A stretch of DNA of 64,000 nt, taken from NCBI RefSeq assembly GCF_025562755.1, contig NZ_CP103300.1, positions 3,225,001 through 3,289,000 of the forward strand, written 5' to 3'. The DNA is from Endozoicomonas euniceicola (lineage in GTDB: Bacteria; Pseudomonadota; Gammaproteobacteria; Pseudomonadales; Endozoicomonadaceae). Both the position numbers and the translations under genes were made by a program. Positions 43,782 through 52,292 of this stretch are shown one piece after another (positions within the stretch are counted from its first letter, which is position 1; each line of letters opens with the position of its first letter). The notes beneath the pieces were generated by a model. The model ran no database searches, was not told the origin of the DNA, and worked only from the letters and a program-made list of their open reading frames with translations.

Positions 43782-44906
43782 GTGGCGATCACAACCGACC
43801 TGGAAAACCCTTATCTGCTGTTAACCCCCGGACCTCTGTCCACTTCCCAGACGGTTCGTGAAGCCATGCTGCGTGATTGGTGTACCTGGGATGATGATTA
43901 CAATCTGGGCGTGGTTCAGAAGATTCGGACACAGCTGGTTGAGCTGGCGACAAAAGCGCCCGGCTATACATCGGTACTGATGCAAGGCAGTGGTACTGCA
44001 TCCGTAGAGGCTACGATTGGTACGGTTATTGACGACGCTGGTCGCTTACTGGTGGTGAACAATGGCGCTTATGGTGCCCGAATCGCTGAAATTGCTGACT
44101 ATTTGAATATCAGTCACACGGTTTTCGATTGTGGAGAAACCCGGTTGCCTTCGGCGGAAGTCATTGATGAGCTGCTGGCCAGTGACCCATCCATTACCCA
44201 TGTTGCCATGGTGCATTGTGAAACGACCACCGGCATGCTTAATCCGGTTGAAGAAGTGGTCAAGATCGTTAAACGACACAAGCGCATTGCCATTATTGAT
44301 GCCATGAGCAGCTTTGGTGGTGTGCCAATGGATATGGCTGAGCTGGGTATTGATTACCTGATCAGTTCTGCCAACAAGTGTATTCAGGGCGTGCCGGGCT
44401 TTGGTTTTGTGATTGCCCGTGAGGAGCTGCTTAAGCAATGCAAAGGGCAAGCTCGTTCCCTGTCCCTGGATTTGTACGCTCAGTGGGACTGCATGGAAGT
44501 GAATGCCGGCAAGTGGCGCTTTACTTCACCGACTCATACGGTACGGGCTTTCGCCCAGGCGATGCAGGAACTGTTGCTTGAAGGCGGGGTTGAGGCTCGC
44601 CATGAACGTTACTGTAAAAACCAGAGCTGCCTGGTGCAGGGGATGGAAGAGCTTGGTTTTAAGTGTCTGCTGGAAAAAGACATGCACTCACCTTTTATTA
44701 CTTCTTTTTATTCTCCAGAGCATAAAGATTACGACTTCCGTCGTTTTTATAGCCTGCTGAAAGAGAAAGGCTTTGTGATTTATCCGGGCAAAGTATCTCA
44801 TGCAGACTGTTTCCGCATTGGCAATATTGGCGATGTATACCCAGGCGATATTGCACGACTCATCAATGCTATCAGCGAAAGCATGTACTGGGAGCATAAG
44901 TCCTGA
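43782..44906 (+). CDS. phnW: 2-aminoethylphosphonate--pyruvate transaminase
   Basis: Transfers the amino group of AEP to pyruvate, giving phosphonoacetaldehyde and alanine. Class V PLP aminotransferase, 374 residues; the PLP lysine is in LISSANKCIQGVPGFGFV, and LLTPGPLSTSQTVREAML is diagnostic of the family. Starts with GTG behind GAGGAG. Overlaps the next gene through TGATG, so phnW and the PbfA-like gene are coupled. Confidence 0.96.
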   Translation: MAITTDLENPYLLLTPGPLSTSQTVREAMLRDWCTWDDDYNLGVVQKIRTQLVELATKAPGYTSVLMQGSGTASVEATIGTVIDDAGRLLVVNNGAYGARIAEIADYLNISHTVFDCGETRLPSAEVIDELLASDPSITHVAMVHCETTTGMLNPVEEVVKIVKRHKRIAIIDAMSSFGGVPMDMAELGIDYLISSANKCIQGVPGFGFVIAREELLKQCKGQARSLSLDLYAQWDCMEVNAGKWRFTSPTHTVRAFAQAMQELLLEGGVEARHERYCKNQSCLVQGMEELGFKCLLEKDMHSPFITSFYSPEHKDYDFRRFYSLLKEKGFVIYPGKVSHADCFRIGNIGDVYPGDIARLINAISESMYWEHKS

Positions 44907-46270
44907 TGATGCTCAGGGAGCACCTCAGTGCTGAAGGTGATATCAACACAACGGCGGAACGCAGGCGCTGGCAGGGTGGGATTGATCATCAGCCAACCCT
45001 GGATCTGCTGGAAGAAGATGCCCGGTACTTTTTGCATCAGTCCATGTCGAGTCCCTGTCTGGATGTTTTGAGCAAGGCCGGTGGTATCTACATTGAGGAT
45101 GACCGTGGTCATCGTTACATGGATTTCCATGGTAACAATGTGCATCAGCTGGGTTATGGGCATCCTTATGTGGTTCAGAAAATAAAAGATCAGCTTGACA
45201 CCCTGCCGTTTTCACCCCGTCGTTTTACCAATCAGACGGCGGTGGATTGTGCAAAGAAACTGGCAGATATCTGTACGGATGATTTGAACCGGGTGTTATT
45301 TGCTCCCGGCGGAACATCGGTGGTGGGGATGGCGCTGAAGCTGGCGCGCGTTATAACAGGCAATCACAAGGTGGTGTCGCTGTGGGACTCTTTCCATGGT
45401 GCCTCTCTTGATGCTATCGGCGTTGGTGGTGAGGCCTGTTTCCGTGAAGGTATGGGGTCTTTGACGCCAGGCGTTGAGCGTATTCCTCCGGCAGTCAGCT
45501 ATCGTGGAGCCTGGCCAAGAGAGGATGGTTCCGATGTGCATTATGCCGACTATCTGGAATATGTGATTGAGAAAGAAGGCGGTGTTGGAGCCTTTATTGC
45601 CGAGACCGTTCGCAATACTGATGTGCAGGTGCCCAGTCAGGCTTACTGGCAGCGGGTTCGTGACATCTGTGACCAGCATAATGTCCTGCTGATTATTGAT
45701 GAAATCCCTAACGGTATGGGACGCAGTGGCGAGTGGTTCACTTTCCAGCGTTACGGAATAACGCCTGATATTGTCTGTATTGGCAAAGGTCTCGGCGGTG
45801 GCATTGTCCCTATGGCTGCCATGATTACCCGTGACAAATTTAACGTTGCCGGGCATATCTCCCTGGGTCATTACACCCATGAAAAAAGCCCTGTGGGCTG
45901 TGCGGCAGCGCTGGCGACAATGGAAGTGATCGAACAGGACAGGCTTCTGGACAAGGTAAAAGACGATGAACGTTATGTTCGTGACCGCCTGGAAACCATG
46001 AAAGACCGGTATGAATTGATTGGCGATGTCCGGGGTATAGGGTTGCTCTGGGGCGTAGAACTGGTGACCTGTCGTCAAAATAAAATCCGGGCAAGGGAAG
46101 AAGCCGAAAAGGTTTTATACCGTTGTCTGGAATTGGGTATGAGTTTCAAGATTTCCCAGGGCAACGTGCTGCAATTGAGTCCGCCTCTGGTGATTTCCAG
46201 AAAAGAACTAAGCCGTGCGCTCGATATTGTTGAACAGGCTATTTCTGAAGTTATTGAAAGTAAGGAGTGA
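44906..46270 (+). CDS. pbfA: PbfA-like (R)-1-hydroxy-2-aminoethylphosphonate ammonia-lyase
   Basis: Class III aminotransferase-fold PLP enzyme, 454 residues. The PLP Lys is expected in ALGHYTHEKSPVGCAAAL, with the cofactor-binding LIIDEIPNGMGRSGEW upstream. A class III enzyme placed between phnW and phnX matches PbfA, which converts hydroxylated AEP to phosphonoacetaldehyde by releasing ammonia, so the substrate range of the pathway widens. The alternative, an alternative AEP transaminase, cannot be excluded by sequence alone. Confidence 0.85.
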   Translation: MMLREHLSAEGDINTTAERRRWQGGIDHQPTLDLLEEDARYFLHQSMSSPCLDVLSKAGGIYIEDDRGHRYMDFHGNNVHQLGYGHPYVVQKIKDQLDTLPFSPRRFTNQTAVDCAKKLADICTDDLNRVLFAPGGTSVVGMALKLARVITGNHKVVSLWDSFHGASLDAIGVGGEACFREGMGSLTPGVERIPPAVSYRGAWPREDGSDVHYADYLEYVIEKEGGVGAFIAETVRNTDVQVPSQAYWQRVRDICDQHNVLLIIDEIPNGMGRSGEWFTFQRYGITPDIVCIGKGLGGGIVPMAAMITRDKFNVAGHISLGHYTHEKSPVGCAAALATMEVIEQDRLLDKVKDDERYVRDRLETMKDRYELIGDVRGIGLLWGVELVTCRQNKIRAREEAEKVLYRCLELGMSFKISQGNVLQLSPPLVISRKELSRALDIVEQAISEVIESKE

Positions 46271-46274
46271 GATT

Positions 46275-47087
46275 ATGAGTCATAAAGTTGAAGCGGTTAT
46301 TCTGGACTGGGCAGGCACTGTCGTAGATTTTGGCTCCTGGGCACCGACGTCTATTTTTGTCGAAGCGTTTAAAAAAGCTTACGACTTTGATGTCAGTCTT
46401 GAGGAAGCCCGTGTTCCCATGGGATTGGGCAAGTGGGATCACATCAAAACTCTGGGGCAGTTGCCAGAAGTGGCAGAGCGTTGGTTGAAGCAGTTTGGCC
46501 GGTCAATAGCAGACCAGGACGTGGACGATATCTACAGTGCCTTTATGCCATTGCAGAAAGCTAAAGTAACGGCTTTTTCTGATCCGATTCCGGGGGCGCT
46601 GGAAACAGTGGCTCAGCTGCGAGCCAATAATGTAAAAATTGGTTCCTGCTCTGGTTACCCAAGGGAGGTCATGGACATTCTTGCGCCTGCGGCAGAAGCA
46701 AAAGGCTACAAGCCTGATGCAGTGGTGGCTACGGATGATCTGGCAGCAGGCGGTCGCCCTGGTCCGTGGATGGCTCTGCACAATGTAATTGAGCTGGGTA
46801 TCAATAACGTTAGCCGTTGTGTCAAGGTAGACGATTCTGCACCGGGCATTACCGAAGGCCTGAGTGCCGGGATGTGGACTGTTGGTCTGACATTGTCTGG
46901 TAATGAAGCGGGCATGACTCTGGACGAATATCGGGTGGCTTCGGAAGCGGTTAAAGAAGAAAAGCGTCGAGTGGCAGAAGACAAACTGTTATCTGCCGGT
47001 GCGCATTATGTAATTGACACCATTGCCGACCTGCCTGCTGTGATTGCCCGGATCGAACAGCGCATCGCTAACGGTGAAAAGCCATAA
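46275..47087 (+). CDS. phnX: Phosphonoacetaldehyde hydrolase
   Basis: HAD-superfamily enzyme cleaving the C-P bond of phosphonoacetaldehyde to acetaldehyde and phosphate. The nucleophile Asp is in ILDWAGTVVDFGSWAP, the Schiff-base Lys in GLGKWDHIKTL. The ATG at 46275 follows AAGGAG; an in-frame upstream start inside the PbfA gene is not used. Last gene of the catabolic operon. Confidence 0.96.
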   Translation: MSHKVEAVILDWAGTVVDFGSWAPTSIFVEAFKKAYDFDVSLEEARVPMGLGKWDHIKTLGQLPEVAERWLKQFGRSIADQDVDDIYSAFMPLQKAKVTAFSDPIPGALETVAQLRANNVKIGSCSGYPREVMDILAPAAEAKGYKPDAVVATDDLAAGGRPGPWMALHNVIELGINNVSRCVKVDDSAPGITEGLSAGMWTVGLTLSGNEAGMTLDEYRVASEAVKEEKRRVAEDKLLSAGAHYVIDTIADLPAVIARIEQRIANGEKP

Positions 47088-47099
47088 GGCTGTTTATTT

Positions 47100-47140
47100 A
47101 ACTTCGTCGTTCCCGCATCTGCGCGGGGATGGCGCTTCGT
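47100..47140. repeat. REP-like hairpin
   Basis: CTTCGTCGTTCCCGCATCTGCGCGGGGATGGCG: CCCGC/GCGGG arms with flanking CGTC/GGCG, similar to the common gammaproteobacterial REP type. Lies after phnX; may stabilise or end its transcript. Confidence 0.55.
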
Positions 47141-47278
47141 TTTTGCTCCTTTCATATTGGAAGAGACTCCCCCTTCACCCTGCAAATTGTTTTACCTATA
47201 ATGCGTTGTTCGTCTGGAGGGGGACAACTATTACCCTTCCATTGCACACGTCTCAGACTTTCCTCTAATGAGTAACCC

Positions 47279-48289
47279 ATGACAAAGACCAAAGTATTAA
47301 CTGGTATTACGACAACAGGCACGCCGCACCTGGGTAACTACTTAGGAGCCATTAAACCGGCTATTGAGGAAAGTTGGCGTGACGATATTCAGTCCTACTA
47401 CTTTCTGGCAGATTACCACTCCCTGATTAAAGGTCGTGATCCGAAACGTATTCATCAGTCCAGTCTGGAAATCGCTGCGACCTGGCTGGCTTTGGGGCTG
47501 GATACGGATCGTGTGACCTTCTACCGTCAGTCCGATGTGCCTGAAATCATGGAGCTGAACTGGATCATTGGCTGCATGACCGCCAAGGGGCTGATGAATC
47601 GTGCCCATGCTTATAAAGCCGCGGTTCAGGACAATGTTGAGAACGAACAGAATGATCCGGATTTTGGTATTACCATGGGTTTGTTCAGCTATCCGGTTCT
47701 GATGGCTGCGGATATCCTGATGTTTGGCGCTAAAAAAGTTCCGGTTGGTCAGGATCAGGTGCAGCATCTGGAAATGGCCAGAGATATTGCCAAGCGCATG
47801 AATCATCATTACAAGACAAAATTTGTTCTGCCTGAAGCCATTGTTGATGAAAACACCTCGGTGCTGAATGGTCTTGATGGTCGCAAGATGAGCAAGAGCT
47901 ATGACAACACCATTCCCATGTTTGTCCCGGAGAAAAAGTTGTTGAAACTGATCCGTAAGATCAAGACTAACTCTCTGGAGCCGGGTGAGCCAAAAGATCC
48001 ATCCACCTGTACTCTGTTCCAGATTTTCTCTGCCTTTGCGACGGAAGAAGAAGCTCTGGCGAAGAAAGCCCAGTACGAAGCCGGCGCTGGCTGGGGTGAT
48101 CTGAAAAATGAGTTGTTTGAATACCTGAATGAAAAGCTGAAAGAGCCTCGTGAACGTTATAACGAGCTGCTTCAGGATCCTGCTTTTATTGAGGCCGAGT
48201 TGCGTAAAGGGGCTGAAAAAGCCCGTGCCGAAGCAGCACCTTTCCTGCGGCATATTCGTCAGGCTGTTGGTATTAAAGGGTTTGTTTAG
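47279..48289 (+). CDS. trpS: Tryptophanyl-tRNA synthetase
   Basis: Class I aminoacyl-tRNA synthetase. The HIGH-like TPHLGNYLG and the KMSKS motif in GRKMSKSYDN are both seen. 336 residues. Monocistronic; convergent with the PqaA-like gene across a 14-bp stem hairpin. Confidence 0.97.
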   Translation: MTKTKVLTGITTTGTPHLGNYLGAIKPAIEESWRDDIQSYYFLADYHSLIKGRDPKRIHQSSLEIAATWLALGLDTDRVTFYRQSDVPEIMELNWIIGCMTAKGLMNRAHAYKAAVQDNVENEQNDPDFGITMGLFSYPVLMAADILMFGAKKVPVGQDQVQHLEMARDIAKRMNHHYKTKFVLPEAIVDENTSVLNGLDGRKMSKSYDNTIPMFVPEKKLLKLIRKIKTNSLEPGEPKDPSTCTLFQIFSAFATEEEALAKKAQYEAGAGWGDLKNELFEYLNEKLKEPRERYNELLQDPAFIEAELRKGAEKARAEAAPFLRHIRQAVGIKGFV

Positions 48290-48296
48290 TGCAATG

Positions 48297-48331
48297 CCAG
48301 CCAGGCTTCAATCCTGCTGAAGCCTGGCTGG
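48297..48331. terminator. Convergent hairpin after trpS
   Basis: Perfect 14-base stem CCAGCCAGGCTTCA/TGAAGCCTGGCTGG with a seven-base loop; the stop codon of the minus-strand gene lies inside. No T-run, so it may be a stability hairpin or a Rho-independent terminator of weak type. Confidence 0.65.
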
Positions 48332-49816
48332 AAAGCTGTCAGGCGTGATAAACAATTGCGTTGTAACGGTAAAGTTTTTAAAGGGAGGGTTGGCAAATTC
48401 CAGCTCTACAAATGACGCTTTCCAGCCTTTCTGTTGATTAGCAATTGAAACTTTTATACGACAGGCATTATTGCACTTTACTGTAAGGTCTTTAGCACTA
48501 AAGGGCTTTACCGTTGGGTTATCTGGCGTTAAACGGAAATCTCTGGCTTTCGGGTTAACAGCGCTCCAGAGCTTTGCACTTTTTGGTGGAACTGTGCTGG
48601 TCACTTTCAGGTCATTGCCTTTTAAGTCCCAGTGAACCGATGGCATTGGACGTTGCTCTATGACTGAGCCATAAAAAGAAGCCAGTGTGTCGGTAATCAG
48701 TTGATTGTCCATGCTGGCAATAGCATGGCGGGCATTAGGAAGCGCCCTTAACCAGGTGTGGCCTTTTAGATCACCGAAATAGTAACGGCTTGCATCCGGC
48801 AGGATAAATTCATCGTTAGCCGCTGAAACAATATATTTGGGTAGTTTAAGCTGCTGTACATAGTAGATGGGGTCTACGACATGCATCAGCTGAGTTAATG
48901 GCTTTGAATGTAACCGGCTTAAAATAGTGTTGTAATCCTTAACCGCAGGTGCCCAGCGACCATAGCTTTGGTAATGATGATCCATGACTGTTTGCAGGTT
49001 AAGGATGTCAATCACCATGGGAGCCACCGCAATAACCCTGTTGTCCATGGCCGCTGTCAGCCAGGCCGCCCAGCCTCGTTTGGACAGTCCGGATAAGACG
49101 AACTGGTTGATCTTCAGCTTATGTTTTCCCATGAACGCCTGCGCAGTATCCATTGCACGTTGAGTCGCTTTTACCATGGGCAGCTGGAGTGGCATAAAGG
49201 CATTTTTATCAGGAGCTTTCAGGAATTCTTCCCATGTATAAGCTACCAGGGCATCTTCTTTTAAAGGTTTTTGATCTGAAAATTGCAGGTACTGGTTGGG
49301 AACATCTTTCAAATCGATAACGACCGACTGAGTAAGTGTAGCGATATAGGCAAAACCCAGATCGTTATTGGGGGACTGTTTTGCGGTTAATGGCTTATCG
49401 TTTTCAGAATAAAGCCTGCCACCATTGATGAATAGTAAAGCGCTGTCGTGGACAACTTTTTCAGGCTGGTAAACTGTGACTCTATGCAGCCATACTGGGT
49501 GGTTGACGGAATGTTTGTGGTCAACGGGCCAGCGTTGCGATGTCATTTCGATGCTGTGAGTGGTGACCGTCTTTTTTTTGTTTGCAACGATAACCGTTTG
49601 CTCGGAGGATTTTGCCGCCTGCCAGTGATAATGGTTATCCGGCTTTTGCAGGTAGCAGGGAAGTATGTGCCGGGGATGCTGTTTAAGGTGGGTGGCGGAA
49701 CAGTCGTTCTGCGGGGCTTTAAGGTGGCTGTCTGCCATTACTGCTACAGAACAGAAAAAAAGGGTCAGCAGCCATGAACGGGATAATAACGGTAACAGGG
49801 CAAGTTGTATTGTCAT
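48308..49816 (-). CDS. PhoPQ-activated pathogenicity-related (PqaA) family protein
   Basis: 502 residues with a signal peptide (about residues 13-28, LLTLFFCSVAVMA). Alpha/beta hydrolase fold: the nucleophile Ser is in LSGLSKRGWAAWLTA, Asp and His of the triad are expected in ANDEFILPDASRYYF and LPNARHAI. This is the PqaA/PhoPQ-regulated protein family, also found in eukaryotic slime molds. Substrate unknown. Periplasmic or secreted location from the signal peptide. Confidence 0.85.
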   Translation of the reverse strand: MTIQLALLPLLSRSWLLTLFFCSVAVMADSHLKAPQNDCSATHLKQHPRHILPCYLQKPDNHYHWQAAKSSEQTVIVANKKKTVTTHSIEMTSQRWPVDHKHSVNHPVWLHRVTVYQPEKVVHDSALLFINGGRLYSENDKPLTAKQSPNNDLGFAYIATLTQSVVIDLKDVPNQYLQFSDQKPLKEDALVAYTWEEFLKAPDKNAFMPLQLPMVKATQRAMDTAQAFMGKHKLKINQFVLSGLSKRGWAAWLTAAMDNRVIAVAPMVIDILNLQTVMDHHYQSYGRWAPAVKDYNTILSRLHSKPLTQLMHVVDPIYYVQQLKLPKYIVSAANDEFILPDASRYYFGDLKGHTWLRALPNARHAIASMDNQLITDTLASFYGSVIEQRPMPSVHWDLKGNDLKVTSTVPPKSAKLWSAVNPKARDFRLTPDNPTVKPFSAKDLTVKCNNACRIKVSIANQQKGWKASFVELEFANPPFKNFTVTTQLFITPDSFPARLQQD

Positions 49817-49889
49817 GATAGCTGCACGGGTTGTTGTTTTGTGACAGATACAACAATAGTCTAGTTACACTAGCCTCACAGCATGAGTA

Positions 49890-50279
49890 ATGAGAATGAA
49901 AAGAGTATCCGGCATGGTAATGCTGTTGCTGAGCTTAACGATTTCAGGTTGTTCAGTGTTCAGAGGGATTTCCGAACCAATGGGAAAAATCCAGTTTGAC
50001 CTGAATAAGCTGGATGCTCAGGGTCTGTATGGTCAACCTGATGGTTTGCTGGCACTCAGTTATGAATTTTGTATTCCTGATAACATTGATTATGTTACTG
50101 AGGTGATGGCTATTGACCCCACTGTAGTGGTTTACAGACAGTCACCGGGGCGTATTGGTTGCTTGGAAAAGGAATATCTTTGTGTTGGCAATACAGCAAC
50201 CGATGACTATCTTGAGATACTTCGTAGCCTTTCAAAGTTGCAATACGTAAAAGAAATCAGGGAAACGTTCTTTGAATAA
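49890..50279 (+). CDS. Lipoprotein of unknown function
   Basis: 129 residues with a lipobox LTISGC after MRMKRVSGMVMLLLS. The mature part has three further Cys and no recognised domain. Followed at 40 bp by a SpoIIAA-like gene on the same strand. Confidence 0.7.
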   Translation: MRMKRVSGMVMLLLSLTISGCSVFRGISEPMGKIQFDLNKLDAQGLYGQPDGLLALSYEFCIPDNIDYVTEVMAIDPTVVVYRQSPGRIGCLEKEYLCVGNTATDDYLEILRSLSKLQYVKEIRETFFE

Positions 50280-50318
50280 GCTAACGGTTGCAGAAGGCTG
50301 GAGGGAAAGGAGAGTAGG

Positions 50319-50678
50319 ATGATTGAAATTCTGGAAATGCCTGCGGATTTCATAGTGGGCATAAGAGTATCTGGCAAAATAGAAAAGGACGATATTCTTC
50401 CTCTGATTGACTCTATGAAACTGAAGTTCGACCAACACAGTAAGCTGTCTGTTTATATCGAAGTAGAGTCCTGGGAAGGCATAACGGTTTCTGCTTTATG
50501 GGAAGATTTGAAGTTTGGGTTGCCACACTTGAAAGCCATTAATAAGAAAGCGGTTGTCACTGACCGGCAGTGGCTGAGCCGGGTGACGGAGTGGGCTGAT
50601 ATGCTGTTCCCTGGCATCAAGGCTGAGCCATTTGGCCTGCAACAAAAAGAACAGGCGCTACACTGGCTGATGAACTGA
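50319..50678 (+). CDS. SpoIIAA-like (STAS-related) protein
   Basis: 119 residues, resembling the SpoIIAA-like family (PF11964): VGIRVSGKIEKDDI, LSVYIEVESWEGIT, ALWEDLKFGLPHLKAINKKAVVTDRQWL and the C-terminal ALHWL. These are cytosolic lipid-binding or regulatory folds of uncertain role. GAGGGAAAGGAG-type site before the start. Confidence 0.8.
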   Translation: MIEILEMPADFIVGIRVSGKIEKDDILPLIDSMKLKFDQHSKLSVYIEVESWEGITVSALWEDLKFGLPHLKAINKKAVVTDRQWLSRVTEWADMLFPGIKAEPFGLQQKEQALHWLMN

Positions 50679-50760
50679 CCGATCACCCCGTTCTGTGCTG
50701 AGTTCATCCCATGACTATAGTAATGGGAAGTAGTTAAGGAACTCTGACCAGGACGGGGAC

Positions 50761-51324
50761 ATGTATTTACCAGGATTAATCTCTACAGTACTTCTGGGTG
50801 TCGTTATCATGACGTACACTGCAGGCGGACATGCAAAAACTATCTACAAGTGCCAGGTAAATGGCGCCGTACAGTTTTCTGAAGAAAAGTGTGGTCCGGA
50901 TGCCAGACCGGTGGAATTGAAAGGCATGGCTGCCCCACTGCAACCAGTTGATATGAAAAAACTGAAGACGCTGGAAGCCAGTGAGCGCGTCAGGGTTTTA
51001 CAAAGCCGGATTGACCTTAGGCAAAAGCGCATCAGCCAGTACCGCAAACGTATGAACAGTGAGATAAAAGTTCTGGAAAAAAGCTTTAAGGCTGAAGCGG
51101 ATAAGTCTGGAAAAAGGCCATTGAAAAACAGCCTCAAAAATAAAGAGCTGGTGACGCAGGTTAAGCGTATTTCTGATACCACAGAGCTCACCGCTAAAGG
51201 GAGTCTGTCAGAGCAGATTAATTCGGTTGTGCTTCACTATCAGTCATTGATAAAAGCGGAAGAGTTTCAGATTGATGTTCTGTTGCGGCATTTGACGTTT
51301 GAGCGTAGTAGGGGAGCCCTCTGA
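50761..51324 (+). CDS. DUF4124-domain periplasmic protein
   Basis: 187 residues. Signal-like N-terminus (MYLPGLISTVLLGVVIMTYTAGGHA), then the DUF4124 motif KTIYKCQVNGAVQFSEEKCGPDA, which has two conserved Cys, then a charged helical tail. Function unknown. Last core-type gene before the restriction-modification island. Confidence 0.75.
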   Translation: MYLPGLISTVLLGVVIMTYTAGGHAKTIYKCQVNGAVQFSEEKCGPDARPVELKGMAAPLQPVDMKKLKTLEASERVRVLQSRIDLRQKRISQYRKRMNSEIKVLEKSFKAEADKSGKRPLKNSLKNKELVTQVKRISDTTELTAKGSLSEQINSVVLHYQSLIKAEEFQIDVLLRHLTFERSRGAL

Positions 51325-51496
51325 TGGAGGGGCGTGGTATGGTGGCATGGGAAGGAAAGCAGATAAGCAAAAGTTGAATAGCAGAAAACTGCATGGCTGA
51401 AAAAATTCGTTAGACGATGGGAGGCAGTTGAGTAATAAATAATTATCTTTGATATACCCTCCTAAATTGGCCCATTTAAAGGGTTAGCGAGTACTC

Positions 51497-52183
51497 ATGG
51501 GAAGTGCATACTTTTCCGACAGTGAGATGGTACGAAAGCTTCAATCATTGCTGAGAGTTTGGTTTTCTGAGAATGGTATAGATTATCCTTGGCGCAGCCC
51601 AGCACTGAGTGATTATCAAATTATTGTTACAGAGTGCCTACTACAGCGCACTAGGGCGGAGACAGTAAGTAAATATTGGGCTACATTCTTTGAAGCTATA
51701 CCTAGTTGGGAAGCTCTGGTAGCGGAGGATAGGACAAAACTTAAAAAGTTATTGAAACCACTTGGCCTAGTAGATCGTAGGGTTTCCTATCTAATTGATC
51801 TTGCTTGGGAAGTTATAGAAATGGATGCATGTATCCCTGATTCGGCGGATACACTACGTGAGCTATCAGGAATTGGGCAGTATATTTCTAATGCAATCTG
51901 CACATTGCTGTTTGATCAGCGACTCCCTCTTCTGGATGTGAATTTTGCACGAGTTATAGAAAGACTCACTGGTCCCAGAAGACTTGTAGATATAAGGCAT
52001 GATCCCAAGCTGCAATATATAGCGAACAAGCTTGTAGATACGGATGATTCAATAATAATCAGTTGGGCAGTACTTGATCTGGCCAAACTTGTGTGCATCA
52101 AAAAAGAACCTAAGTGCCATGTCTGCCCACTCAACAAACACTGCTTATACTACTCGACTATGCAACGGAATTACCCTTTTTAG
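51497..52183 (+). CDS. HhH-GPD DNA glycosylase, MIG-type T:G mismatch-specific, with restriction-modification genes
   Basis: 228 residues, Nth/MutY superfamily. The helix-hairpin-helix-GPD core has ELSGIGQYISNAI and catalytic Asp 147 in LLDVNFARV. The residue aligned with Lys 120 of endonuclease III and Ser 120 of MutY is Tyr 129, as in the archaeal T:G glycosylase MIG. The FeS ligands are Cys 200, 207, 210 and 216 (C-x6-C-x2-C-x5-C). DANF/DVNF-RV and ECLLQRTRAETV also match MIG. Next to a cytosine-5 methyltransferase it would repair T:G mismatches formed when 5-methylcytosine deaminates. There is a small overlap with the upstream extension of the methyltransferase frame. Confidence 0.82.
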   Translation: MGSAYFSDSEMVRKLQSLLRVWFSENGIDYPWRSPALSDYQIIVTECLLQRTRAETVSKYWATFFEAIPSWEALVAEDRTKLKKLLKPLGLVDRRVSYLIDLAWEVIEMDACIPDSADTLRELSGIGQYISNAICTLLFDQRLPLLDVNFARVIERLTGPRRLVDIRHDPKLQYIANKLVDTDDSIIISWAVLDLAKLVCIKKEPKCHVCPLNKHCLYYSTMQRNYPF

Positions 52184-52292
52184 ACAAGGGTTTATTGCTG
52201 GCATTCTGACATTTGTACCTCTTCATTCCTCTTTTTCCGACTTGGTAAAATCCCCCAATGTAGAACTAAAGCCTGGACTTGCACAGCAAAGC

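Noticed and set aside
51497..52183. MutY (A:G glycosylase) call
   Set aside because: Tyr 129 instead of Ser, DVNF-RV and the restriction-modification context fit the MIG T:G type; it also lacks the MutY C-terminal NUDIX-like domain.
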